From Sphingomonadales bacterium (GTDB taxonomy: Bacteria; Pseudomonadota; Alphaproteobacteria; Sphingomonadales; Sphingomonadaceae), in the NCBI GenBank assembly GCA_027486415.1, contig JAIXPC010000011.1, positions 231,411 through 295,410 on the forward strand: a stretch of DNA of 64,000 nucleotides. Direction: 5' to 3'. The position numbers were made by a program, and so were the translations under genes. Under the pieces are notes generated by a model. It saw nothing but the letters and a program-made list of their open reading frames with translations, ran no database searches and was not told where the DNA came from. Below, piece after piece: positions 7,652-16,705 of the stretch (positions within the stretch are counted from its first letter, which is position 1; each line of letters starts with the position of its first letter).

Positions 7652-10424
7652 TGACCACCGCGTCACAGCGCCCGCACAGTTCGCTTTCGGCCTGCACGTC
7701 GGGCAGGTGCCGCCAGCACCGCGCACACTTGGCGAGATCGGCCTTTTCCACCACCAGCGTTTCCGCCGCGCCGTGCGACAGCGCCACTTCGGCCACCAGC
7801 AGCAGTTCGGCCAGATCGACGCCGGCCAGCGCGGCGATGCGATCGGCATGGGCGGTGGTGATGGCCACGCGGGCTTCGAGGAAGCTGCCGACCGTCTTGG
7901 CGCGGCGCAATTCTTCCAGTTTCAGATAGGCTTCTTCTCGCAACTTGCGGGCCAGTCCGAACTGCCTGGCCAGCGCATCGTCCTGCCAGCCAGCATCGAT
8001 TTCCGGCCAATCGAGCAGGTGCACGCTGCCGGCATCCGGGAAGCGGGTGCCCCAGACTTCCTCGGCAGTGAACACCAGCACCGGCGCCAACCAGCGGGTG
8101 AGGGCATGGAAGGTGATATCCAGAACCGTGCGCCAGGCCCGCCGCGTCGTGGCGGTGGCGGTGTCGCAATAGAGGCTGTCCTTGCGCACATCCATCGCGA
8201 AGGCCGACAGATCGTCCTGCACAAAGGCGGCGATCAGGCTGGTGTAGCGGTTGAAATCATAGGCGGTGGCCGCGTCCTTCAGTTCCGCCGACAGCATGGC
8301 AAGGCGGTGGAGAACCCAGCGCTCCAGCGCCGGCATCTCCGAAACGGGCAGGCGTTCCGCTTCAGTCCAGCCGTCAAGAGCGCCGAGCAAGTAACGGAAG
8401 GTGTTCCGCAATTTGCGATATTGATCGGCCACGCCCTTCAGGATTTCATCGCCGATGCGGTGATCTTCGGTGAAGTCGACACTGAGCGCCCACAGGCGCA
8501 GGATGTCGGCGCCATAGGTCTTCATGATGTCGAGCGGGTTGATGACATTGCCTTCCGACTTCGACATCTTGCGGCCCGTGGCATCCATGGTGAAGCCGTG
8601 GGTGAGGATGGCATCGTAGGGGGCGCGCCCGCGCGTGCCGCAGCTTTGCAGCAGGCTGGACTGGAACCAGCCGCGATGCTGGTCGCTGCCTTCCAGATAC
8701 AGGTTCGCCGGCCATTGCAGTTCCGGCCAGCGGCCCGATTCCAGCACGAAGGCATGGGTGCAGCCGCTGTCGAACCACACGTCAAGAATGTCGGTCACCT
8801 GCTCATACTGGTCCGTCTTGTCGCCCAGCAGTTCGGCGGCGAATTCCGGCGTCCAGGCATCGACACCCTGTTCGCGAAACCGCGCGATGATCTTTTCGTT
8901 GATCGATTTATCAACAAGATAGTCGCCGGTCTTGCGATCAACGAACAAGGTGATCGGCACGCCCCAGGCCCGCTGGCGCGAGAGCACCCAGTCGGGCCGG
9001 CCTTCGACCATCGCGCCGATGCGGTTGCGGCCCTTGTCCGGCGTGAACCGGGTGGCGGCGATGGCGGCGACGGCCTTCTGGCGCAGCGTGTGCTCGCCCC
9101 CAAGACCCATTAGTTTGTCCATCGGCACGAACCACTGCGGCGTGCAGCGGAAGATGACTTTCTTCTTGGAGCGCCATGAGTGCGGATAGCTGTGCTGGAA
9201 CGGGCCGGCACTGAGCAGCGCGCCGGCCGCCTTCAGATCGGCGCAGATCGGGCCATCGGGGGCATTGAGGTTCGGGTTGATGACGTTCTTGGCCTCACCG
9301 CCCAGCCAGGCCCAATCGGCGCGGTAACGGCCATCGGCCTCCACCGCGAACACCGGATTGATGCCATGCGCCTTGCACAGCGCGAAATCATCCTCGCCAT
9401 GATCGGGCGCCATGTGGACGAGGCCGGTGCCGGCATCGGTGGTGACGAAATCGCCGGGCAGGAGAGGGCGGGCCTTGGCGAAGAAGTCGCCGAGATGGTG
9501 CATCGGGTGACGGACGACAGCGCCGGCGAGGGCGGTGGGCGCAACTTCGCGATCGACGGTCAAGGTCGAACCGAGGCGCGCGGCAACGGCTTCGACAAGC
9601 GCAGCCGCCACGAGGATCGACATGCCTTCGCCGGTGCGGGCAAGGACGTAGGTGACCTCCGGCCCATAGGCGATGCCCTGGTTCACCGGGATGGTCCACG
9701 GCGTCGTCGTCCAGATCACGGCGTGGGCGCCGACCAATTCCGGCGCGTTTGGCGCTTCGGTGATCTCGAACGCCACGTCGATCTGGGTCGAAGTGATGTC
9801 GTGATATTCGACCTCGGCATCCGCCAGCGCGGTCTTTTCCACGGGGCTCCACATCACCGGCTTGGCACCGCGATACAATTGCCCGCTTTCCGCGAACTTC
9901 AGCAGTTCAGACACGATGATGGCTTCCGCCTGGAAGTCCATGGTGAGATAGGGTTTTTCCCAGTTGGCGCTGATGCCCAGCCGCTTCAGTTGTTCGCGCT
10001 GCACGTCCACCCAGTGCTGGGCATAGGCGCGGCATTCGGCACGGAATTCGGCCGCCGGCACCTCGTCCTTGTTCTGCTTCTTGGCGCGATAGGCTTCCTC
10101 CACCTTCCATTCGATCGGCAGGCCGTGGCAATCCCAGCCGGGCACATAGGGCGCATCCTTGCCCAGCAGCGTCTGGGTGCGAACCACGGCGTCCTTCAGG
10201 ATGTGGTTCAATGCATGGCCGATGTGCATGTCGCCGTTGGCATAGGGCGGGCCATCGTGAAAGATGAACTTTTCCCGGCCTTTGCGGGCGGCGCGCAGCT
10301 GGGAATAAAGATCGGCAGCCTGCCATTTCGCCAGGATCTGCGGCTCCCGCTCCGGCAGGCCGGCTTTCATCGGAAAGTCGGTCTTGGGCAGGAAGACGGT
10401 GGGGCGATAATCGGGCGCGCTCAT
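7644..10424 (-). CDS. ileS: Isoleucyl-tRNA synthetase
   Basis: 926 residues. The enzyme charges tRNA-Ile and edits valine. The class I motifs are HIGH at residues 67-70 and KMSKS in GRKMSKSEGN. The CP1 editing domain lies between them (TTTPWTIP motif), and the C-terminus carries a zinc-binding domain with paired CxxC motifs (CARC and CGRC). The ATG at 10424 gives an N-terminus matching the family. A GTG at 10463 overlaps the ribF stop (GTGA), has AAGGG just upstream, and would add 13 residues; it cannot be excluded. Confidence 0.96.
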   Translation of the reverse strand: MSAPDYRPTVFLPKTDFPMKAGLPEREPQILAKWQAADLYSQLRAARKGREKFIFHDGPPYANGDMHIGHALNHILKDAVVRTQTLLGKDAPYVPGWDCHGLPIEWKVEEAYRAKKQNKDEVPAAEFRAECRAYAQHWVDVQREQLKRLGISANWEKPYLTMDFQAEAIIVSELLKFAESGQLYRGAKPVMWSPVEKTALADAEVEYHDITSTQIDVAFEITEAPNAPELVGAHAVIWTTTPWTIPVNQGIAYGPEVTYVLARTGEGMSILVAAALVEAVAARLGSTLTVDREVAPTALAGAVVRHPMHHLGDFFAKARPLLPGDFVTTDAGTGLVHMAPDHGEDDFALCKAHGINPVFAVEADGRYRADWAWLGGEAKNVINPNLNAPDGPICADLKAAGALLSAGPFQHSYPHSWRSKKKVIFRCTPQWFVPMDKLMGLGGEHTLRQKAVAAIAATRFTPDKGRNRIGAMVEGRPDWVLSRQRAWGVPITLFVDRKTGDYLVDKSINEKIIARFREQGVDAWTPEFAAELLGDKTDQYEQVTDILDVWFDSGCTHAFVLESGRWPELQWPANLYLEGSDQHRGWFQSSLLQSCGTRGRAPYDAILTHGFTMDATGRKMSKSEGNVINPLDIMKTYGADILRLWALSVDFTEDHRIGDEILKGVADQYRKLRNTFRYLLGALDGWTEAERLPVSEMPALERWVLHRLAMLSAELKDAATAYDFNRYTSLIAAFVQDDLSAFAMDVRKDSLYCDTATATTRRAWRTVLDITFHALTRWLAPVLVFTAEEVWGTRFPDAGSVHLLDWPEIDAGWQDDALARQFGLARKLREEAYLKLEELRRAKTVGSFLEARVAITTAHADRIAALAGVDLAELLLVAEVALSHGAAETLVVEKADLAKCARCWRHLPDVQAESELCGRCDAVVNG

Positions 10425-10459
10425 GGTGGGGCAGGCTTTAGGGGAAGCGTGCGGCGCTG

Positions 10460-11389
10460 TCACCCACCCTTGAGTATGCGCCGCGCCGCGTCGGCATCGG
10501 CGGCGATCTGCGCCTTCAATGCCTCCAGCCCATCCAGCTTCATCTCGGGGCGCAGGTAAGCCACCAGCGCGACATCGATGGTCTGGCCATAAAGATCGCC
10601 CGACCAGTCCATCAACCAGGTTTCCAGCAGTTCGATCGGCGGTTCGATCATCGGACGGATGCCAAGATTGGCGACGCCATCAACGCGCTCCCCCGACGGC
10701 AGGGTCACCTGCACGGCGTAGACGCCATAGGCGGGGCGCACATAGTCACCCAGCACCATGTTGGCGGTGGGAAAGCCCAGCGTGCGGCCCAGCTTGGCGC
10801 CGTGCTCCACAACCCCACGGATCGCAAACGGGCGCGTGAGGAGGTCTGCCGCCATGCCCGGCCGCCCTTCGCGCAGCAGGGTGCGGATGCGGGTGGAACT
10901 GATCGTGCCGCCACCATCCTGCACGGCATCGACAACCCGCGCCGCAAAGCCGTTGGCCAGCCCCAGCCGCGACAGATCGGTCACGCTGCCCGACCGGCCG
11001 CGCCCGAAGGTGAAATCGCCGCCGGTCACCACGCCGGCCACGCCAAGGCGCGTCACCAGCCAGTCGTGGACGAATTCCTCTGCCGACAGCGCGGCAAGGG
11101 CGCGGGTGAAGGGTATCACCACCGCGCCATCCATGCCGAAATCGTGCAGCCATTCGGCGCGCTGGTCGATGGTGGAGAGCGAGAACGGCGGCACATCGGG
11201 CTGGAACAGGCGGGCCGGGTGCGGATCGAAGCTGGCGACGAGGGCAGGGCGGCCCAGCTTGCGCGCCCAGTCGCGCGCCGCGCCGACAACCGCCTGGTGG
11301 CCGGCGTGAAAGCCATCGAAATTGCCCAGCGCCACGATGCCGCCGCGCAAACGGTCGGGCAGGGCGGCACCCCCGGTGATCAGCTCCAT
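10460..11389 (-). CDS. ribF: Bifunctional riboflavin kinase/FAD synthetase
   Basis: 309 residues. The N-terminal nucleotidyltransferase domain has GNFDGFHAGHQ with the HxGH motif at residues 28-31 and ISSTRIR. The C-terminal flavokinase domain begins around GRTLGFPTANM. The protein phosphorylates riboflavin to FMN and adenylates FMN to FAD. It sits directly upstream of ileS, the common proteobacterial order ribF-ileS-lspA, and follows the dipeptidase gene after 9 bases. Confidence 0.95.
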   Translation of the reverse strand: MELITGGAALPDRLRGGIVALGNFDGFHAGHQAVVGAARDWARKLGRPALVASFDPHPARLFQPDVPPFSLSTIDQRAEWLHDFGMDGAVVIPFTRALAALSAEEFVHDWLVTRLGVAGVVTGGDFTFGRGRSGSVTDLSRLGLANGFAARVVDAVQDGGGTISSTRIRTLLREGRPGMAADLLTRPFAIRGVVEHGAKLGRTLGFPTANMVLGDYVRPAYGVYAVQVTLPSGERVDGVANLGIRPMIEPPIELLETWLMDWSGDLYGQTIDVALVAYLRPEMKLDGLEALKAQIAADADAARRILKGG

Positions 11390-11398
11390 GCTGGGCGC

Positions 11399-12562
11399 TT
11401 AGCGGGGGGCAAGGCCGGCGGCAAGCAGCCGCGCCGCATTGCCGCCCATTACCTTGGCGATATCGGCGTCCGAAAGCCCGGCAGCCAGCAACGCCTGCGT
11501 GACGGCATCCAGATGCGCGGTGTCAAAGCCCACGGTGGTGCCGCCATCATAATCGCTGCCCAGCCCGACATGATCGATGCCGGCAATACGGATGGCGTGG
11601 AGGATGGCCCTGGCGGTCGCCTCCGGCGTCGGTTGGCACACCGCGGCATCCCAGTAACCGATGCCGATCACGCCGCCATTGGCGCTGAGCGCGCGCAGCT
11701 GGTCATCCGTCAGGTTGCGCGGCGTATCACACGCGCCCTTCACGCCGCCGTGGGAGACGACGACCGGGCGGGTGGCAATCTTCAGCACATCGGCAAAGGC
11801 GGCGGCGCTGCTGTGGGCGACGTCGATGATCATGCCGCGCCGTTCGGCCTCGCGCACCACCGCGGCACCCAGCGGGGTCAGGCCGCCCTGCTTCTCACCC
11901 GCCATCGAACCGGCGAGATCGGTATCAAAGAAATGCGCCAGCCCCAGCATCCGGAATCCGGCGGCGTGGAGGCGGGCGACGTTGGCAACATTGCCTTCCA
12001 GATTCTGGCCGCCTTCGGTGGACAGCAGCGCGCCGGTGACGCGCCGGCCGGCGGCGCGATCGGCGAGAAGGCCAGCGAGATCCTGCGGCGTCTTGATGAT
12101 CCGCAGCCGCCCACCCGCGCGCTGTTCGGCATCATGCAGTTTTTCCGCGTGCCACAAGGAACGTTCCAGCAGGCTGCGCCATGTCCGCACCGGCTGGGCC
12201 TGTGCGATCACCAGCGGGGTGATATTGTCGGTATCGCCGCTGTTCCGCTCGTAATTCTGGCCGCGCGGCGTCTTGGTGACGCTGGAAAACACCTGCAGCG
12301 CGACATTGCCGGTTTCCAGCCGCTTCAGATCGACATGGCCCTGCGCCGTTTCCGACAGCAGGTCGCGTTTCCACAGCAGCGTGTCGGAATGAAGATCGAT
12401 GATGCTGAGCCGCTTGTGCAGGGCGCGGGCCGCGTCGCTCACCGGCCAGGTTGCCCCGGTGTTCCGGTTCATGCCGCGCTCGACGATGCCCGGCACAAAG
12501 CCGAAGAACCCATAGGCCGCGAGGCCGATCAGCGCCGCCGTGCCCCCAATCCACTTCCGCAT
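11399..12562 (-). CDS. Membrane dipeptidase, peptidase family M19
   Basis: 387 residues. A short basic N-terminus and hydrophobic segment (residues 4-22) should export or anchor it. The M19 zinc site is recognisable: DLHSDT with His58 and Asp60, a Glu in LLSTEGGQNLEGN, then His in DVAHSS and VVSHGG, and GSDYDGG near the end. M19 enzymes (renal dipeptidase-like) hydrolyse dipeptides and can act on D-residues. The ATG at 12562 is preceded by a G-run; upstream in-frame codons overlap folA and look non-coding. Confidence 0.9.
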   Translation of the reverse strand: MRKWIGGTAALIGLAAYGFFGFVPGIVERGMNRNTGATWPVSDAARALHKRLSIIDLHSDTLLWKRDLLSETAQGHVDLKRLETGNVALQVFSSVTKTPRGQNYERNSGDTDNITPLVIAQAQPVRTWRSLLERSLWHAEKLHDAEQRAGGRLRIIKTPQDLAGLLADRAAGRRVTGALLSTEGGQNLEGNVANVARLHAAGFRMLGLAHFFDTDLAGSMAGEKQGGLTPLGAAVVREAERRGMIIDVAHSSAAAFADVLKIATRPVVVSHGGVKGACDTPRNLTDDQLRALSANGGVIGIGYWDAAVCQPTPEATARAILHAIRIAGIDHVGLGSDYDGGTTVGFDTAHLDAVTQALLAAGLSDADIAKVMGGNAARLLAAGLAPR

Positions 12563-12581
12563 GACGTGCCCCCCGTACTGT

Positions 12582-13082
12582 TCAGCGCCGTTCCAGCGTG
12601 ATGAAATCGTAACCCGGCGTGTCGCCGTGTGCGGCATGGGTTTCGCGCGCCACCTCGGCCCAGCGCGCCGGATCGAACGGCGGAAGGATGGTGTCGCCTT
12701 CCGGCGCTGCGTCAACCTCGGTCAGTTCCACCCGTGTCGCGATGGGCAGGGCCAGCGCATAGATTTCCGCCCCGCCGATGATCATGATGTGGCCGCGCAC
12801 GCGGGGATCAAGGCCGGCGGCCGCGATGGCCTCGGCCATGTTGGGCACCACGGTCACGCCCTCAGCAGTCCAGCCGGCCTGGCGGGTGAGCACGATATTC
12901 TGGCGGCCGGGCAGTGGCCTGCCGATCGATTCAAACGTCTTGCGGCCCATCACGACGGGCTTGCCGATGGTGATGGCCTTGAAACGTTTCAGGTCGGCCG
13001 GCAGATGCCAGGGCAGGGCGCCCTTGTTGCCGATGACGCCGTTGCGCGCGCGGGCGACAACAAGGGTGACGTCCAGCGTCAT
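12582..13082 (-). CDS. folA: Dihydrofolate reductase
   Basis: 166 residues. It reduces dihydrofolate to tetrahydrofolate with NADPH. Motifs seen are ARARNGVIGNKGALPWHLPAD at the N-terminus, with the conserved Trp and active-site acidic residue, VVMGRKTFESIG, and IIGGAEIYALAL. It regenerates the folate oxidised by the enzyme encoded immediately upstream: the start overlaps the thyA stop by four bases, so the pair is translationally coupled. Confidence 0.96.
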   Translation of the reverse strand: MTLDVTLVVARARNGVIGNKGALPWHLPADLKRFKAITIGKPVVMGRKTFESIGRPLPGRQNIVLTRQAGWTAEGVTVVPNMAEAIAAAGLDPRVRGHIMIIGGAEIYALALPIATRVELTEVDAAPEGDTILPPFDPARWAEVARETHAAHGDTPGYDFITLERR

Positions 13083-14002
13083 ACCGCCACCGGCGCGGCG
13101 ATGTGCGGGTGGGGATCATAGCCCGAAATGACAAAATCCTCGAGCCGATAGCTGAACAGATCCTCCGGCTGGCGGGCGAAATCGAGGCGCGGGAAGGCGC
13201 GCGGCGTGCGCGACAGCTGCTCCGTCACCAGATGCTCGTGATTGAGATAGAGGTGGCAATCCGCTCCCATCCAGGTCAGCTCGCCGGGTTGCAGCCCGCA
13301 CTGCTGCGCCAGCATGCGGATCAACAGGGCTGCTTCGAAGATGTTGAACGGAAAGCCCAAACCCAGGTCGCAGCTGCGCTGGTAGAGGATGCCCGACAGC
13401 CGCCCATCGGCGACAAAATACTGATAGGTCATGTGGCAGGGCGGCAGCGCCATCCGGTGAAGTTCGGGCACGTTCCAGCCGGTGAAGATGTGGCGGCGGC
13501 TGGCCGGGTTGTGCTTCAGGCCGTGCACCAGTTCCGCCATCTGGTCATAAGGCGTGTCGGCGCGATAGCTGCCATCCTCGTTGGCGGCATAGCGCGGCCA
13601 GCGTCGCCACTGCACGCCGTATACCGGGCCCAGATCGCCCCATTTCGCAGCAAAATCATCGTCGGCGATGATGCGGGCTTCGAAATCGTCACGGCTGATC
13701 GCTTCGCCGGTGGCGCGGCGATAGGCGTCCAGCGGCCAGTCGGTCCAGATATGCACGCCCTGTTCGACCAGGGGACGGATGTTCGATTCGCCGTTCAGGA
13801 ACCAGATCAGCTCCTTCACCGCCGATTTCCAGAACACGCGCTTGGTGGTGAGCAGCGGGATGCTGCCATCCGACAGGTCGAATTTCAGCATCTCGCCAAA
13901 CAGCGCGCGCGTGCCGGTGCCGGTGCGGTCGCCCCGTTCGATGCCGGTGCGCCACACCCGCTCCATCAGGTTCAAGACCTGCGCTTCGCCTGCGTTTGTC
14001 AT
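13079..14002 (-). CDS. thyA: Thymidylate synthase
   Basis: 307 residues. The enzyme methylates dUMP to dTMP using methylene-tetrahydrofolate and releases dihydrofolate, which folA then reduces. Catalytic Cys189 lies in MALPPCHMTYQ, and the block RSCDLGLGFPFNI is intact. The length is greater than the 264 residues of the E. coli protein, due to a segment at about residues 90-120 seen in longer ThyA forms. I chose the ATG at 14002, giving an N-terminus like the family; upstream frame is antisense to the next gene's leader. Confidence 0.96.
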   Translation of the reverse strand: MTNAGEAQVLNLMERVWRTGIERGDRTGTGTRALFGEMLKFDLSDGSIPLLTTKRVFWKSAVKELIWFLNGESNIRPLVEQGVHIWTDWPLDAYRRATGEAISRDDFEARIIADDDFAAKWGDLGPVYGVQWRRWPRYAANEDGSYRADTPYDQMAELVHGLKHNPASRRHIFTGWNVPELHRMALPPCHMTYQYFVADGRLSGILYQRSCDLGLGFPFNIFEAALLIRMLAQQCGLQPGELTWMGADCHLYLNHEHLVTEQLSRTPRAFPRLDFARQPEDLFSYRLEDFVISGYDPHPHIAAPVAV

Positions 14003-14062
14003 GCCGTCCTTGTCGTGAGGCTGGATGCCGCCGTCAACAGCCGACCGCCCTATTTGATTTGC

Positions 14063-14076
14063 AACCGAAAACGGTT
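14063..14076. promoter_or_regulatory. Inverted repeat between thyA and the glycosyltransferase gene
   Basis: AACCG-AAAA-CGGTT is a perfect inverted repeat with five-base arms in the 142-base divergent gap. It lies about 60 bases upstream of the thyA start and about 70 upstream of the glycosyltransferase start. It could be an operator for either direction. The assignment is only positional. Confidence 0.35.
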
Positions 14077-14144
14077 TTATCATGGAATTGTTGCGGCGTC
14101 GCACCCGCTGCAACAGCCGGGTGCTCGGCCGGGGGAGGGGGCGG

Positions 14145-15524
14145 ATGTCGACGCCTGTCGTGGCCGATCTACTGGTGCTGTGGCACGTGGGCCTGGCCGA
14201 ATCGCTGCTGCTGGTGGCGGCACTGGTGGCGCTGAATGGCATTGACGATCTTGCCATCGATATCGCCTGGCTGCTGATGCCTCGCCAGCGGCGGCGCTGG
14301 CAGGCCTTGCCCGCCAATCCGCCCGCGAGGCGCTTTGCCATCATCATCCCGGCCTGGGACGAGGCAGCGGTGATCGGCACCATGTTGCGCCGCACGCTCA
14401 GCGTCATCGACTGGCCGGATTATGCCGTTTTCGTCGGCACCTATCCCAATGATCCGGCCACGCAGGCCGAAGTTGCGGCCATTGCCGATCCGCGCCTTCA
14501 CCTGGTGGTGGGCAGCGCGCCGGGGCCAACAACCAAGGCCGATTGCCTGAACAGCCTGTGGCGCGCGGTGCTGGCCGACGAGGCGGCGACCGGCCGCCCC
14601 TATGACGCCATCATCCTGCACGATGCCGAAGACGTGGTGCACCGCGCCGCGTTGGCGGTGTTCGCCGCCCAATTGTCCGCCTGCGCGCTGGTGCAACTGC
14701 CGGTGCTGCCGCTGCCCGATGCACAAAGTCCGCTGATTTCCGGCCATTATATCGACGAATTCGCGCAGGCCCACGGCAAGGACCTGATGGTGCGGCAGTG
14801 GCTGGGGGCGGGCGTGCCATCGGCCGGTGTGGGCGTGGCCATCGATCGCGCCATGCTGGGCCGCATTGCCCAGCTGCGCGGTGGTGCACCATTCGACGCC
14901 GCCAGCCTGACCGAGGATTACGAGCTTGGCCTCCACGTCCATGCCCTTGGCGGGCGCGGTGCGCTGGTGTGGGTCGATGGCGGTGCCGCGGGTGACGGCG
15001 GCCCGGTGGCCACGCGGGAACATTTCCCTGCCGATTTCGAAAGCGCGGTGCGGCAGAAGGCGCGCTGGCTGACCGGGATCTCGCTGGCCGGCTGGGACCG
15101 GCTGGGCTGGGCCGGCGGGCTGGCCGACTGGTGGATGCTGCTGCGTGATCGCAAGGCACCGCTGATGGCGGTGCTCACCCTTGCGGCCTATGGGCTGGCG
15201 CTGCTGCTGGGGATCGATGGCCTGCTGCGGCTGATGCTGCCGGCGGCCGCCGCGCTGCCGCCGGTGGCGGGCGGGACGCTGATTGCGCTGCTGTGGCTCA
15301 ACTGGCTGCTGCTGTGCTGGCGGCTGCTGGTGCGCGCCGCCTTCACGCTGGTGATCCACGGCCCGACCGAGGCGCTGCTGGCCACCCCGCGCGCGCTGGT
15401 GGGCAATGTCATCAACGCGATGGCGGCGCTGCGGGCGCTGTCACGCTATGCCGCCGCGCTGCGGAGCGGTCGGGCGCTGGCGTGGGACAAGACGGTGCAC
15501 CGCTTTCCGGGTGCCGCGCCGTGA
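14145..15524 (+). CDS. NfrB-like membrane glycosyltransferase, GT2
   Basis: 459 residues. A membrane segment at about 10-45 precedes a GT2 domain with RFAIIIPAWDE, then HDAED (160-163), TEDYELG (257-261) and QKARW (304-308), the D, D, ED, QxxRW set of processive sugar polymerases. Several C-terminal membrane segments follow (330-440). It resembles the glycosyltransferase part of NfrB (phage N4 adsorption protein B), but E. coli NfrB is much longer and carries an extra C-terminal cytoplasmic domain that is absent here. The ATG at 14145 follows a strong purine-rich ribosome site. Its stop overlaps the next gene's GTG. Confidence 0.8.
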   Translation: MSTPVVADLLVLWHVGLAESLLLVAALVALNGIDDLAIDIAWLLMPRQRRRWQALPANPPARRFAIIIPAWDEAAVIGTMLRRTLSVIDWPDYAVFVGTYPNDPATQAEVAAIADPRLHLVVGSAPGPTTKADCLNSLWRAVLADEAATGRPYDAIILHDAEDVVHRAALAVFAAQLSACALVQLPVLPLPDAQSPLISGHYIDEFAQAHGKDLMVRQWLGAGVPSAGVGVAIDRAMLGRIAQLRGGAPFDAASLTEDYELGLHVHALGGRGALVWVDGGAAGDGGPVATREHFPADFESAVRQKARWLTGISLAGWDRLGWAGGLADWWMLLRDRKAPLMAVLTLAAYGLALLLGIDGLLRLMLPAAAALPPVAGGTLIALLWLNWLLLCWRLLVRAAFTLVIHGPTEALLATPRALVGNVINAMAALRALSRYAAALRSGRALAWDKTVHRFPGAAP

Positions 15525-16705
15525 TCCGCGCCGGGCGGCCGTTTCGGGCGCTGGCCGGGGCTGGCTTGGTGCTGGCCGCGTGGATCGCGGTGCGCGTGCC
15601 GGCGATGCAGCGCGATGTCGAGGCGCTGGCGCGACTGCTGGCGCCGGTCATGGAGCCGGCACCGGCCCCAATGGCGGCAGCAGCACCGCCAGCGGCGCGG
15701 CCGTTCGCCGTGGCGGCTGCAATGCCTGTTGCTGCCCGTCAGGCCGCGCCGCGGGCAATCGCGGCCCAGCCGCCGCACCGCGCCGCCAGCATTGCCGATG
15801 ACGGGACTTTGCCGCTGGTGGTGCCGCCACCCGATGGGGGCAAGGCGGTGATGCCTGACCTTTCGGCGGCGCCGGGGCCAATGGTTTCGGGGCCGGTCGC
15901 ATCGGGGCCAGCGGCATCGGGGCCAGATCGGGCCTTTGCGCTGGCCGATCTGGCCTATGCGCGGTTGCGTGACGGCGACAGGCGGCAGGCCGCCGCGCTG
16001 TTCGATGCGGCACTGGACCTCGATCCCGGCCACCGCCAGTGGCGGGCCGACCGCAGCGCGCTGGGCCGGCGCATCCAGCTTGGCGGTTTTGCCCTGCTGC
16101 GCGATGGATCGCCGCCCGGCTTCAACGGGCCCGGCAGCGGCCTGCCCGGCGTTGCCGCCAGCCCGGTGCTGGGCGGTGGCCAGCTGGGCGCGTCGCTGGC
16201 GATCCTCGCCGATCCTTATGCCCGGCGTCCGCTGGCGCTGGTGGTGCGGGCCAATGTCGCTGCCGATCCGCGCGGGGTGCGCCGCGACACCGCGCAGGCG
16301 GCGGTGGGCCTGCGCCAGGCGCTGTTGCCGGGGGTGAGCCTGTCGGCGGAACGGCTGGTCGCGCTGGGGCCGGCTGCCGGCAATGACTGGACGCTGCGCC
16401 TTGCTGCCGGCGGCGAGCGCGGCCGGTTTCAGGCCTATGCCGAGGCTGGTGCGCTGGCCAGCGGCACGCTTTATGGCGGCGCGCAGGCCGGTGCGCGGCT
16501 GCTCCGCATGGGGCCGGCAACGCTGGGGGCAGGGGCGTGGGCCAGTATCCAGACCGGAACGCCCGATGTGTGGCGCGTCGATCTGGGCCCGGTGGTGAGC
16601 GTTGCGGTGAAGGGCGTGCGCCTGCAGGCGGATTGGCGCGAACGCGTCGGCGGCAATGCCGCGCCGGGCAGCGGCCCCGTGCTCACCGTCTCTGCCGGCT
16701 TTTAG
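15521..16705 (+). CDS. NfrA-like envelope protein (TPR plus beta domain)
   Basis: 394 residues from a GTG that overlaps the preceding stop (GTGA). A hydrophobic N-terminus is followed by a long Ala/Pro-rich linker (about 45-130) containing a tandem SGPxA repeat. A TPR-like helix pair follows (about 135-180, with ARLRDGDRRQAAALFDAALDLDPGH). The rest is rich in alternating hydrophobic strands and Gly and ends in Phe, as for an outer-membrane barrel. This fits the C-terminal part of NfrA/BcsC-like proteins. With the coupled glycosyltransferase it probably forms a minimal polysaccharide synthesis and export pair; that role is inferred. Confidence 0.65.
   Translation: MIRAGRPFRALAGAGLVLAAWIAVRVPAMQRDVEALARLLAPVMEPAPAPMAAAAPPAARPFAVAAAMPVAARQAAPRAIAAQPPHRAASIADDGTLPLVVPPPDGGKAVMPDLSAAPGPMVSGPVASGPAASGPDRAFALADLAYARLRDGDRRQAAALFDAALDLDPGHRQWRADRSALGRRIQLGGFALLRDGSPPGFNGPGSGLPGVAASPVLGGGQLGASLAILADPYARRPLALVVRANVAADPRGVRRDTAQAAVGLRQALLPGVSLSAERLVALGPAAGNDWTLRLAAGGERGRFQAYAEAGALASGTLYGGAQAGARLLRMGPATLGAGAWASIQTGTPDVWRVDLGPVVSVAVKGVRLQADWRERVGGNAAPGSGPVLTVSAGF
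15887..15931 (+). repeat. 15-base tandem repeat, three copies, coding
   Basis: The unit beginning TCGGGGCC is repeated at 15887, 15902 and 15917, the third copy diverging at its end. It encodes the repeated peptide SGPxA in the linker of the NfrA-like protein. Copy number is likely to vary between strains. Confidence 0.7.

Noticed and set aside
15887-15931. CRISPR-like repeat
   Set aside because: The three units are adjacent without spacers and encode a repeated peptide in a real gene.
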